NCBI GenBank assembly: GCA_020831485.1
Contig: JAFIGG010000040.1
Coordinates: forward strand, 1-32,154
Length of the DNA stretch: 32,154 bases
Direction: 5' to 3'
Source: Opitutales bacterium
GTDB lineage: Bacteria; Verrucomicrobiota; Verrucomicrobiia; Opitutales; Oceanipulchritudinaceae
Every line of letters starts with the position of its first letter. Within the stretch, counting starts at the first letter, position 1. Below the pieces are notes generated by a model. The model saw only the letters and a list, made by a program, of their open reading frames with translations. It was not told the origin of the DNA and did not search any database. Position numbers and translations under genes: made by a program. Positions 14,863-23,921 of this stretch are shown here, piece by piece.

Positions 14863-17800
14863 TTGACCACAGCGATTCCGGAATTATGTTTGAGTGCTGT
14901 GGATGCGGATGAAACACTGATGAGTCCCGACGGTTCCAATGGGCCGTCTTTGCTGCGTGCAGGGGATCAGCTGGGGCCTTACAAGGTGATTCGGCTGCTC
15001 GGTGCCGGAGGCATGGGTGAGGTTTACGAGGTCGTGCACCGTGACCTCGGTAGCCATTTTGCCATCAAACGCATTCATCCCGATCTGCTGAAGCGAGGCG
15101 AAGGCAGTGCGCGCTTTCGTCGGGAGGCACAGGTCATGGCCCGCCTCGCGCATGCGAATATTGTGCATGTGGATGATTTTCAGCAGGCTGATGGCGAGGC
15201 CTGGCTGCGCATGGAACTGATCCAGGGAGGCAGTCTGGCTGACCGCATGCGGGCGCTGAAGGGCTCTGCAATGCAGGAAGAGGCTGTTTGTGAAGTGATT
15301 CGGCAAACACTGTCCGCCCTGGATTACGCGCACGCGCAGGGTGTGGTGCACCGCGACCTGAAACCGGCGAATATCCTGTTGGAAGGGGGGCATACCGTCA
15401 AAATCACCGATTTTGGTCTGGTCGGATTGGCCGATCCGGATTGGCTGGAATCAAGATTGCGCTCAACCACTCAGGCGCCACCTAGTATGGGCGAACTCAA
15501 AACGCGCATGGCAACGTCCGGAGACGAACCGGGGCGGTCGCTCCTTGGGACCTTTGCCTACATGAGCCCTGAGCAGAAACAGGGGCAGAAAGCCGGTCCG
15601 CAAAGCGACTTGTATGCAGTCGGATTGATGGCTTTTCAACTGCTCACCGGTGAGGAATCTCCGGGTTTTAAGCAGCCTTCGAAACTCAATCCACACATCG
15701 CCGAAGAATGGGATCGCTGGCTGGAGCAGGCGATGGAGACTAAACCCGGACGCCGGTTCCGCTCGGCCAGACAGATGCTCGAGCAGATGCCGGATCCGTC
15801 CGGGCGTAAGGAAGCTTCCGAGACCGGCATTGCATCGCGACGGCCCCGCCGATTGGCCGTGTTTGCATTGTTGGCAGTCGCGACTGCTCTGACGATGGTG
15901 GGTGCCTGGCACTATCTGGATGACTGGCTTCAGGACCTTCGAACCACTCGAATGACAACGGAGGAACCGGTCGCTCCTGAGATTGCCCCAGACGCTGAAG
16001 AGTCGGCTGCGGGTGAAGCAACGGTATCCATGGCGCCTCTTAATTTGCGGATTGAACCAGTGGAACCTTCGACCCGTGTCTGGCTGGGCGATCACTCCGG
16101 GCTCGGAGTGGATTCGGACGGACGGGTTGCGCTGGAAAGGATTGAAGCTGGAACGCATGAGCTGGTGGTGCAGGCACCAGGGTTTCAACCGGTGATCACA
16201 CTTTTGGATGTGCCGGAATCGGGATTGGATACGGTTGTACCCCTGGTGCCGATTCGAGGCGCCTTGATTTTGCGCAGCAATCCCGGTGTGCGGGTGCTTG
16301 CAGTGGACGATGATGGGCGGCGCATCGAACTCGGAACCACCGATGCCGATGGCTTGCTTGAAAGTCGGGACCTGTTGCGCATCGGCCGCTATCAATTGCA
16401 GTTGGGCGCACCGGATCGTGTAGATGTCGAACAGTCGGTGGTGTTGCCTCTGGGCAGGCCGGCGGAGCTGCGGCTGTCGCTGCCACCGAAGCCCGGTTCC
16501 CTACGCGTGCTGACGACTCCTGACGGAGCGCAGGTTCATGTGTCCAGCGAGCCTTGGCCGAACGATGGGCAAACTCCGTTTGAAGTAGAGGAGGTTCCCG
16601 CCGAGGTGGAGGTCGAGGTCGTGGCTCAATTGCAGGGGTATCGACCCCTGCGGAAGAAGCTGCAACTGGACGCCAACGAAAGGCGCACGGTGAATCTCGG
16701 TGAGTTTGTTACAGAGCGCGCGGACTTGGAGCTGAGGCCAGGGCCTGTGGAGGTGGATCCGGAACTGCTTGAAGTGAGCCTGGGAGACGCAGGGAGTTCG
16801 CCGAATGGAGGGCCTCTGCGCTGGCAGGATCTTGCGCCAGGTAGCTATTTACTGGAAGCCAGGCACCCGGACTTTGAGCCCTATCGGCAGGAATTGACTC
16901 TGGAGGACGGCGATAGCTTGGTTTACGACCTGAACCTCGTGCCCTTGCCGGCCGAACTCGACCTTGAGGTGAGCGGGCCCGAATCCTATAAGGTTTCGGT
17001 ATTTGCTGGGGATCAGCGGATTGAGTCAGGTTCGGGCGATCGTCTGCGCCTGCCGGCTCTAAAGGATTTGAAAGTTCGGGTGGAAGCTGAGGAATGGATG
17101 CCCGTAAGCGAAGAATTGCGTTTGCAGCCAGCAGAGCAGCGACAGCTGTCCTTTGCGATGGAACCAGTGGAATGGCCAGGGACCGGAGAGGACCACGCCC
17201 TGGAGCTGAATGCGGAGGAAAGCATTCGCTTTAAATGGCTGCAGTCGGGCCGGTTTATCATGGGCTCTCCCGAATCGGAATCAGGCCGTTACGAATGGGA
17301 GGGGCCTCAGACTCGGGTCGATATTGAACACGGTTTCTGGATGGCCGAAACACCCGTCACAGTAGGGCAGTTTCGGGAGTTTACACTGGAAACGGGCTAC
17401 CGGACGGATGCGGAGCAGGATTTGCGGCGCGGCGTGCGAATTTGGAGGAATGGTCAGTGGGAGGAGGGCTCCGGTCGCAGTTGGCAGTCTGTTTTTGCCG
17501 AACGCTCTGATTATCCCGTCGTCGGTGTCAGCTGGAGAGATGCCCAGGCCTTTGTTGAATGGTTGAACAGGCGCGAGTCGCAAGCCGGTAGGTTACCGCC
17601 GGGCTATGTTTATGGATTGCCCTCCGAAGCCCAGTGGGAATATGCCGCCAGGGCTGGAACCCAAAGCCGTTGGTCCTTTGGCGACCGCCGGCAAGACCTC
17701 GCTGAATATGCCTGGTTCGAAGCCAACAGCGGCGAGCGTGTTCAGCCAGTTGCGCAAAAAGCGCCCAATCCATGGGGCCTCTATGACATGCACGGCAATG

Positions 17801-17985
17801 TGTGGGAGTGGACCCGCAGCCCCTGGCGCGAACAGACTGGAGCGGATGCGGGTCAAACGCGTGTCTACCGCGGTGGATCCTGGATCAACGAAGCCAATCA
17901 GACCCGGTCGGCCCATCGTTTGCGTTCCGGTGAGGCTTTTCGGAGCAGTATTCTGGGTTTCAGGGTGGCTCTTGTTCCAGAATGA
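14863..17985 (+). CDS. Membrane Ser/Thr protein kinase with PEGA-like repeats and C-terminal FGE-sulfatase-like domain (paralogue 2)
   Basis: Paralogue of the 9923-13027 protein, nearly equal in length (up to 1040 residues). Kinase domain residues 40-310: GAGGMGEVYE, Lys69 in FAIKRI, HRDLKPANIL (Asp165), DFG (Asp183), and SPE in place of APE. One transmembrane helix lies at about 330-351 (LAVFALLAVATALTMVGAW). A long presumably periplasmic part follows: beta-rich PEGA-like repeats (about 390-770, for example PGSLRVLTTPDGAQVHVSSE and GSYLLEARHPDFEPY), then the FGE-sulfatase-like domain (about 784-1040: SGRFIMGSP, YPVVGVSWRDAQAFVEWL, LPSEAQWEYAARAGTQ, MHGNVWEWTRSPW, YRGGSW). Again no Cys near RGGSW. 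The start is uncertain: TTG 14863 is the longest, while a GTG at 14899 would begin just before DADETL, matching DDKTIL of paralogue 1. No clear ribosome binding site. The zinc-ribbon membrane gene follows after 53 bases. Confidence 0.88.
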   Translation: MTTAIPELCLSAVDADETLMSPDGSNGPSLLRAGDQLGPYKVIRLLGAGGMGEVYEVVHRDLGSHFAIKRIHPDLLKRGEGSARFRREAQVMARLAHANIVHVDDFQQADGEAWLRMELIQGGSLADRMRALKGSAMQEEAVCEVIRQTLSALDYAHAQGVVHRDLKPANILLEGGHTVKITDFGLVGLADPDWLESRLRSTTQAPPSMGELKTRMATSGDEPGRSLLGTFAYMSPEQKQGQKAGPQSDLYAVGLMAFQLLTGEESPGFKQPSKLNPHIAEEWDRWLEQAMETKPGRRFRSARQMLEQMPDPSGRKEASETGIASRRPRRLAVFALLAVATALTMVGAWHYLDDWLQDLRTTRMTTEEPVAPEIAPDAEESAAGEATVSMAPLNLRIEPVEPSTRVWLGDHSGLGVDSDGRVALERIEAGTHELVVQAPGFQPVITLLDVPESGLDTVVPLVPIRGALILRSNPGVRVLAVDDDGRRIELGTTDADGLLESRDLLRIGRYQLQLGAPDRVDVEQSVVLPLGRPAELRLSLPPKPGSLRVLTTPDGAQVHVSSEPWPNDGQTPFEVEEVPAEVEVEVVAQLQGYRPLRKKLQLDANERRTVNLGEFVTERADLELRPGPVEVDPELLEVSLGDAGSSPNGGPLRWQDLAPGSYLLEARHPDFEPYRQELTLEDGDSLVYDLNLVPLPAELDLEVSGPESYKVSVFAGDQRIESGSGDRLRLPALKDLKVRVEAEEWMPVSEELRLQPAEQRQLSFAMEPVEWPGTGEDHALELNAEESIRFKWLQSGRFIMGSPESESGRYEWEGPQTRVDIEHGFWMAETPVTVGQFREFTLETGYRTDAEQDLRRGVRIWRNGQWEEGSGRSWQSVFAERSDYPVVGVSWRDAQAFVEWLNRRESQAGRLPPGYVYGLPSEAQWEYAARAGTQSRWSFGDRRQDLAEYAWFEANSGERVQPVAQKAPNPWGLYDMHGNVWEWTRSPWREQTGADAGQTRVYRGGSWINEANQTRSAHRLRSGEAFRSSILGFRVALVPE

Positions 17986-18038
17986 AATCTTCGGTGCTGG
18001 CTTTTCCCCCTTTGATTCCGCTAGACTCCTGAACTGTT

Positions 18039-19259
18039 ATGGAATGGGACCTCAATACTCTCCTCTATGCGGTCGGTGCGATGGGCTTGTTTTCGTCGCG
18101 TGCAATCATACCGGCCTTTTTCACCGCCTTGATGATGCGCTACGGCGGTAGTCTGCCTTTTCTCGGGGAGGTTGAGTTCCTGCAGACCTCGGGCCAGGAG
18201 CCGTCCTGGTTCACTCACAATGGAACCATCTTCATTCTGGGTGTGCTGGCGCTGGCTGAGGTCATTGCCAACAAATCGCCTGAAATAGAGGAGGCCATGG
18301 AGTCCTTCTATAAGTCGGTCAAAAGCATTATGGCGGCCCTGACGACGATGGGTGTGTTGAGTTCCAGTGATGCGGCGTTTATCAGCGAGACGGTTGGAGT
18401 GACTCAGGCGGGTGTCCTGGATTTGGTTGTCAGCGGCACCGTAGCGGTAGTGGTTTGGCTCATTGCGAGCCTGCGCAACCTGCTGATGGAGGTGGTCATG
18501 TTTGCCGATCCGGATGGGTCCATCGGCCTGCGCAAATTGATCAGCTGGTTTGAGGATATCTGGGCCTCGGTCGGCATTATCTTCCTCTTCCTTTACCCGA
18601 TTGGGATGACGATCCTGATTCTGCTGGTCGTGGCCGTTATGGGGGTGATGAAGAAGCTGCGCGAACGCAGCGAGGAGAAGTCCAAGCGCCCCTGCGTCGC
18701 TTGCAATGAACCGGTCTACCCCTGTGCATTGACCTGCCCATCCTGCAAAGCGGAACAAAGGGATGTCCATGCCATCGGCTTCTTCGGTCAGTCTTTGGTC
18801 AAACCAATTGCCGACAAGCAGAGTGCCTCCCTGGCGCTTGCCGAAAAGAAGCGTTGCCCGCACTGTGCCACCCGCCTGCCAAAGCGCGATGCACAACAGG
18901 AGTGCCCCGGTTGCGGCGAAACCACTTTCAGCGAAGCAAGCTTCAATCAAGCCTACGTTGCCCAAGTCACCCGGCGTGTCCCCAAGGTTGTGGCCATCAG
19001 CGCTCTGTTCAGTTTGATCCCGGTTATCGGACTGATCCCCGGCGTCATCTACTACCGGATAGCACTGGTTGCGCCATTTATGGGCTATCTGCCGGCGGGC
19101 CGGAGCTTTGCGCTGAAGATTCTACTGCGCATCGCGCTCCTGCTGCTCATTGGTTTACAGCTCATCCCAGGCATTGGCGTGGTATCCGTACCGGTAATGG
19201 CGCTTTTGAGCTACGGTCTCTACCGAAGCTCCTTTACTTCCCGGGTGAGTCTCGGCTGA
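18039..19259 (+). CDS. Multi-pass membrane protein with two cytosolic zinc ribbons (DUF4126-like N-terminus)
   Basis: A 406-residue protein of unknown function. The N-terminal half has hydrophobic helices (about 5-33, 62-78, 125-145, 175-203) and resembles DUF4126-type membrane proteins (GLFSSRAIIPAFFTALMMRYG; ALAEVIANKSPEIEEAME). A charged segment (204-217) leads to two CxxC...CxxC ribbons: Cys219/222 with Cys233/236, and Cys273/276 with Cys289/292. These should bind zinc. A C-terminal pair or trio of helices (315-345, 358-395) with VIGLIPGVIYYRIALVAPF follows; this part resembles zinc-ribbon membrane proteins sometimes found near signalling genes. The ATG is 53 bases after the stop of kinase 2, so the two may be co-transcribed and the ribbons may be a cytosolic docking or substrate module. 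That link is inferred. The stop is 1 base from the convergent aldo/keto reductase stop. Confidence 0.8.
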   Translation: MEWDLNTLLYAVGAMGLFSSRAIIPAFFTALMMRYGGSLPFLGEVEFLQTSGQEPSWFTHNGTIFILGVLALAEVIANKSPEIEEAMESFYKSVKSIMAALTTMGVLSSSDAAFISETVGVTQAGVLDLVVSGTVAVVVWLIASLRNLLMEVVMFADPDGSIGLRKLISWFEDIWASVGIIFLFLYPIGMTILILLVVAVMGVMKKLRERSEEKSKRPCVACNEPVYPCALTCPSCKAEQRDVHAIGFFGQSLVKPIADKQSASLALAEKKRCPHCATRLPKRDAQQECPGCGETTFSEASFNQAYVAQVTRRVPKVVAISALFSLIPVIGLIPGVIYYRIALVAPFMGYLPAGRSFALKILLRIALLLLIGLQLIPGIGVVSVPVMALLSYGLYRSSFTSRVSLG

Positions 19260-19260
19260 G

Positions 19261-20280
19261 TCAACCCAGTGGGTAGCGGTATTTGTCGGTGATCTGGTCG
19301 ATCCGTTCCAGCGTTTCCGCAGACAGCTTTAGCTCGCCGCCGGGCAGGTCTTCTTCCAATTGCTCCAGCGAGGTAGCGCCAAAAATAACCGAGGCGACAA
19401 AATCGTGCTGGCGGCACCAGGCGAGGCAAAGCGCTGGCAGGCTAACGCTGAGATCCTTGGCCAGTTCGCGGAGTTCGGCCACTGTGCCGAGACTGCGCTC
19501 ATTGACGAAGCGATGAGCCATCTTCTGCTGCCGTTCGCCACCCTGTTTCAGGTATTCGCTGAAACGGGCGTTGTCCGGCACATTGCCGTCGTTGTATTTG
19601 CCGGTGCAGACACCGCCGCCCAGCGGAGAGTAGGGCAGGCAACTCACTTTTTCGCGGCGGCAGATGTCGGCGAGAGAATCCTCAAAGCGCCGATTGACGA
19701 TGCTGAAATTGTTTTGAATGGTTTCGTAGCGGCCAAGCTCCAGTTCCTTGGAAACCTGCAGGGATTTCATGGTTCCCCATGGTGTCTCGTTGCTGGAACC
19801 AAAGACGCGGATCAAACCCTCTTCCTGCAGCTCGGTGAGTGCCGTCAGGGTCTCCTCGTAACCAAAATCGTGGTCCGGCCAATGCGTCTGATAGAGGTCG
19901 ATATAGTCCGTTTGCAGGCGTTTGAGGCTGCCTTCGATGGCCTTGCGAATGTGGTGGCGGTCGAGGGCCGCCTTGTCGCCGCGAATCGGCGGAGCAAACC
20001 ATCCGTGCGCTGCACCGGCAACTTTGCTGGCAAGGATGATGGAGTCGCGGTCTTTGGTCTTCAACCACTTGCCTACAATCTCCTCAGTGCGGAAAACCCA
20101 CTCTTTTTTCGGAGGTACCGGATAGAGTTCGGCGGTGTCGTAAAAGTCGATGCCCGCATCGTAGGCGCGGTCGAGAATGGCGAAGCCCTCTGCTTCCGTA
20201 TTGCTGGACCCAAAGGTCATTGTGCCCATACAAAGATCGGTGACGACAATGCCACTGCTTCCTAAACGTCGTTTGTCCAT
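19261..20280 (-). CDS. Aldo/keto reductase (Tas-like)
   Basis: NADPH-dependent TIM-barrel oxidoreductase of 339 residues, substrate unknown. The catalytic tetrad is visible: Asp48 and Tyr53 in FYDTAELYP, Lys86 in ILASKVAG, His133 in YQTHWPD. Cofactor-binding segments near the C-terminus include [16 protein letters not shown]. The insert [21 protein letters not shown] and the [11 protein letters not shown] segment are typical of the Tas subfamily (E. coli Tas), rather than of the short AKR5 enzymes. The ATG at 20280 begins [20 protein letters not shown], the normal N-terminus. The gene is monocistronic on this strand and converges with the zinc-ribbon gene, the two stop codons being separated by one base. 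It is divergent from the heparinase operon. Confidence 0.94.
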   Translation of the reverse strand: MDKRRLGSSGIVVTDLCMGTMTFGSSNTEAEGFAILDRAYDAGIDFYDTAELYPVPPKKEWVFRTEEIVGKWLKTKDRDSIILASKVAGAAHGWFAPPIRGDKAALDRHHIRKAIEGSLKRLQTDYIDLYQTHWPDHDFGYEETLTALTELQEEGLIRVFGSSNETPWGTMKSLQVSKELELGRYETIQNNFSIVNRRFEDSLADICRREKVSCLPYSPLGGGVCTGKYNDGNVPDNARFSEYLKQGGERQQKMAHRFVNERSLGTVAELRELAKDLSVSLPALCLAWCRQHDFVASVIFGATSLEQLEEDLPGGELKLSAETLERIDQITDKYRYPLG

Positions 20281-20396
20281 GCCTTCAGTGAAAACCGCAG
20301 GCTGAAAGAGGCAATGGTTTTCTGTCTACGGCGATTTACGATAAGAATCGTCGGTGTTTCGGAGCTGCCAAAATGCGGTCTAGACTTCGACATTAG
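20281..20396. promoter_or_regulatory. Divergent aldo/keto reductase / heparinase-operon intergenic region
   Basis: This 116-bp gap must contain the promoters of the reductase gene and of the heparinase/M14/symporter operon. A small perfect palindrome, ACGAT (20338-20342) and ATCGT (20347-20351) around AAGA, is the only symmetrical element I see. It could be an operator half-site pair, but the evidence is weak. Confidence 0.25.
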
Positions 20397-23300
20397 TTGG
20401 GCTTCTTAAGAAAACGGTTTGTGGCGTGGCAGGTGTGCATTTTGAGGCAGGCTGGCTTTGTTTTTGCCTGTTGCCTTTGTGGTCCCGTTTCGACTGCTGC
20501 AGCTGACTTGCCTGAGAACCCCGTTCACTCCATCGGGACAGTCTGGCTGGGACCAGCACCGGTTCCGGTGATGGAACAGGTGTTCTGGTTGCAGGTCCCT
20601 GTATCCCCCGCAGAATCTCCTGAAATCGAACTGCCCGAAGGCTTGGAGCTCGTGGATCAGACCCAGCCCGCTTACGACCGTGGATACACCCGCTTTTACC
20701 TGCGTGCGGATCGGAGGATCCGCGATGCATCGATCGGTCTGCGCTATCCGAATGGGGAACAGCAAAAAGTGCCGCTCGAGGTTCGCAGCTACCGAGAGGA
20801 CCTCGAGCATTGGCTTGCTTCGCTGCCAGGCTTCGATCCAGACGCCAGAAAGGCCGGTCGCTCGGTCTACAGCGATGAGCGGATCGAGCAGGCCCGGCGC
20901 AATCTGCGGGAGTTTCCAGCATTGCAGCGCGAGCTGCGGCCGTCGACTCGGTTTGCGCCGATGCGGGATGCCGGGCAACTGTTTCAGAGCCTGCCTTCCT
21001 GGAACGTGCCCCGGCGGGTGTATGGAGACTTCGAATGCCCCGATTGTGGCGAACGCCTGTTTGCGGCGAGTGCCTATTATCCGTGGCAGGACGATGAAGT
21101 CGAGCAGCCCTTCCGCCTGCAGTGTCCGGTTTCCGGCAAGTGGTATCCGAGCAACGACTGGGCTGCAGGCGACTTCAGCTCGGGAGATTATCCAGACGAT
21201 GGATGGGGCTGGTTTTCAGGAAGCGAGGATCCGGAAGCTGCTGCGGCTTGGATTGCTCACTACAATCACCGGGTGCACTGGCTCAATCTCGGCGAGCAGC
21301 TCCAGCGCATGACCAAGCGTTTCCTTCTGCTGGATGAGCAGGAGGAAGCGCACCGCCTGGGCGTTCTTCTCGCAAGGCTGGCTTATATCTATCCGGGTAT
21401 GGATGCCCGCTGGCAGCAGACGGATGAACGCTACCTGCGCCCCGGGCGCATATTGATGGATGGTAACTGGGAGCGAGGGGAAATCATCCTGCCAGCCGCT
21501 CGGGCTTACGATGCCATTTTCGATTTCCTCGATGAAGATGAAGAGCTGGTTGCATTCCTTCAGAGCAAAGATCCTTCCATTCAGAACAGTGACGATGTGA
21601 AGCGCCTGATAGAGACGGGCTTTCTCCAGGTTGCGGCCCTGGACTTGCTCAATCGCAATGCAACGGGCGGCAATATGGGCGCACGGGAGTCTCACCAACT
21701 GCAACTTGCCGCAGCCATTAATATGCCCGGCGTCAGTGATGCCTTGTTGAGGGATGTCGCTGAAAACTCATACAACAGCGGACTCAACCGCGGCAATTTC
21801 CTGGACCAGAACTTTATCAACCTGCGCAGCCGTGAGGGCCCGGGCATGGTAGCAGGCTTGACCTATGCGCCGGACTACTTCCGCCGCGCAATCGAGATCA
21901 TAGAATCTCTGGAGTCAGTCCGTCCGATTGCCGAACGCGAATCCGACGGCTCTTTGTTTGGCAGCGGGCTTTTCCCGAAAATTGAGGCGGAGTTGGAGAC
22001 CTGGCTGGAATTCTGCCTGGGCGGCCGATTTCCCCCGCTGTGGGGCAATGGGGCGGCCGACCCTCCCGGTCCCATTTTTTTACATGGTGTTGCCATGGGA
22101 GAAAGTCTGGTGGAAACCTTCGAGACACTCTACCGGTGGCAGCCCCTGGACAAACTGGCCCGTGCTTTGCACGCCATTGGCCTGTCCGAAACGCCGCCTC
22201 TGTTTGCAGAGGACATCGGTCCGCAGGTGAAAGCACACATCGAACGCATTGGTCCGGCAGAGCCTATGCAATCGCGGGTAATGGATGGATTCGGGTTTGT
22301 CCTGATGGAGTCCCGGCCGCATGCTGCCGATCCGCTTGACCGCGCTGGCTTATCGCTGCGCTACGGAGCCTCAAGCGGTCATAATCACCAGGATAACCTC
22401 GACCTGCAGCTGTTCGCGCAGGGAGTGAGCATGACGCCTCAGCTGGGTTATCCAGTCTGGACTCATCCGCTTGGCAGCGTTGGTCATGCCGCGCATCAAA
22501 ATACGGGATTGATCGACCGTTCCCCTCAATACGCTTACACGCGGGATTCCCGCACGCCACCCACGGCCCGCGGGACCCTGCTGCAGTTTTCAGTCGGACC
22601 CGGTGCCACATTTGCCGAGGTTGAGGCTGAGCCGACCGGTTTCCCAAACCGCATGTACCGCCGCTCCGCTATGCTGGTCGATGCTCCGGACAACAATGTC
22701 TATGTCGTCGATATCCTTCGCCTCAGTGGAGGGGAAACTCGTAGCTATGCGATGAATGGGCCACCTTATGCCGCATTTCGTTCGAGTGAATCCTTCGACG
22801 CGGAAAAAGAGGCTGTATTTGACGTCGGGCCAATGCCTCTGAATGCAAAGATGCAACCAAACATCGTCGATGCCCAGCAGTTGAGAACAGACGAAACATT
22901 TCAGTTCGAGTGGGATTACCTGACTGAAGCGCCAGAGGACTGGAGTCCGGGCCTTTCCAGTCAGTCAGGTGTCGAATGGCCGCAGGTGGCAGAGGGCACC
23001 CGTCTGCGGGTGACCTTCCCTGGACAGGATGGGCGAAGCTACCATACGGCGCGCTTTGCCAAGCCGGACAGCCCGCCGATTCGCTTTCTGTTTGCAGAGG
23101 ATGTTGAGGCAGATGGAGACAGCACCTTTATCGCCATTTGGGAGCCATACACCGGTGAACCCTTCATTGAACAGGTCCGTAAACTGCCAGTTATGTCCGG
23201 GAATTCGCATGCTGGTGGAAAGTTGGATCCTGTGGCCATTGAAGTGACCCTTCGGGATGGGCGCAGGGATGTTTTCATATCGACCGTGGATTCCAGCCAG

Positions 23301-23921
23301 ACCCATGTATTTGGAGGCGATTTGATATTCAAGGGGCGTTTCGGATACAGGTCCGAAGATGCGGAGGGATTGCGGCTCCAGCACTTGGTTGATGGATCGC
23401 ATTTTGAGTGGGATGGGGGAGGTGTGAGCGATCATTCTCCGACCTGGCAGGGACGGATTGCCGAAGTGGATTACGGCCAAAGGCTGGTCCGGTTCACGGA
23501 CCCCGTTGCCGATGTGGCTCCGGGAAGCGGCTCCCTGCTGTTTATCGACAATGGTCAGCGGCGCATGGCGTATGAGGTTTTGGAAAAGGTTGACGATACA
23601 ACTCTGAAACTACGCCACACTGCACTCTTGTACCGTGGACGGGTCAGCGCCATTCACGAAGATGGAATTTCAGTGGACATTGCCCCGCCCATCGAAGTGG
23701 CCTCCGGATTTCCTCCTGGTTATTATGATCGAACCGTAGCAGCTGATGGCGATGGTGAGGTCATTGGAAGGGTTGAGCGCATCGAAGGAGAACGCATTTA
23801 TCTGGATGCAATGCGTCTTCAGGATTTTGAGACAGTAGAGCTTTTTGAATACGGAGAAGAGGACCAAGCGACATTGTACCAGCATTACTTTTATCAACGA
23901 AAAGAAGAAAGAATACCATGA
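20397..23921 (+). CDS. Secreted heparinase II/III-like protein (putative polysaccharide lyase)
   Basis: Large exported protein of up to 1174 residues. The N-terminus RKRFVAWQVCILRQAGFVFA has the basic and hydrophobic parts of a signal peptide, with a likely cleavage near VSTAAADL. The start is non-ATG: TTG 20397 is the first candidate, a GTG at 20421 also possible; the next ATG would remove the signal. After a beta-rich segment comes a small Cys cluster (ECPDCGERL ... QCPVSGKW, about 213-246), then an alpha-helical toroid region (about 280-600), then the heparinase II/III-type beta-sandwich with GHNHQDNLDLQLF (about 660-672), whose His/Asn/Asp pattern matches the family. The C-terminal 250 residues are beta-rich and unrecognised. 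Homologues cleave uronate-containing glycans. The substrate is unknown. It overlaps the M14 gene by ATGA, so the two are translationally coupled. Confidence 0.82.
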   Translation: MGFLRKRFVAWQVCILRQAGFVFACCLCGPVSTAAADLPENPVHSIGTVWLGPAPVPVMEQVFWLQVPVSPAESPEIELPEGLELVDQTQPAYDRGYTRFYLRADRRIRDASIGLRYPNGEQQKVPLEVRSYREDLEHWLASLPGFDPDARKAGRSVYSDERIEQARRNLREFPALQRELRPSTRFAPMRDAGQLFQSLPSWNVPRRVYGDFECPDCGERLFAASAYYPWQDDEVEQPFRLQCPVSGKWYPSNDWAAGDFSSGDYPDDGWGWFSGSEDPEAAAAWIAHYNHRVHWLNLGEQLQRMTKRFLLLDEQEEAHRLGVLLARLAYIYPGMDARWQQTDERYLRPGRILMDGNWERGEIILPAARAYDAIFDFLDEDEELVAFLQSKDPSIQNSDDVKRLIETGFLQVAALDLLNRNATGGNMGARESHQLQLAAAINMPGVSDALLRDVAENSYNSGLNRGNFLDQNFINLRSREGPGMVAGLTYAPDYFRRAIEIIESLESVRPIAERESDGSLFGSGLFPKIEAELETWLEFCLGGRFPPLWGNGAADPPGPIFLHGVAMGESLVETFETLYRWQPLDKLARALHAIGLSETPPLFAEDIGPQVKAHIERIGPAEPMQSRVMDGFGFVLMESRPHAADPLDRAGLSLRYGASSGHNHQDNLDLQLFAQGVSMTPQLGYPVWTHPLGSVGHAAHQNTGLIDRSPQYAYTRDSRTPPTARGTLLQFSVGPGATFAEVEAEPTGFPNRMYRRSAMLVDAPDNNVYVVDILRLSGGETRSYAMNGPPYAAFRSSESFDAEKEAVFDVGPMPLNAKMQPNIVDAQQLRTDETFQFEWDYLTEAPEDWSPGLSSQSGVEWPQVAEGTRLRVTFPGQDGRSYHTARFAKPDSPPIRFLFAEDVEADGDSTFIAIWEPYTGEPFIEQVRKLPVMSGNSHAGGKLDPVAIEVTLRDGRRDVFISTVDSSQTHVFGGDLIFKGRFGYRSEDAEGLRLQHLVDGSHFEWDGGGVSDHSPTWQGRIAEVDYGQRLVRFTDPVADVAPGSGSLLFIDNGQRRMAYEVLEKVDDTTLKLRHTALLYRGRVSAIHEDGISVDIAPPIEVASGFPPGYYDRTVAADGDGEVIGRVERIEGERIYLDAMRLQDFETVELFEYGEEDQATLYQHYFYQRKEERIP

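Noticed and set aside
19360-20265. 301-residue plus-strand frame
   Set aside because: Antisense to the aldo/keto reductase, whose catalytic tetrad is intact.
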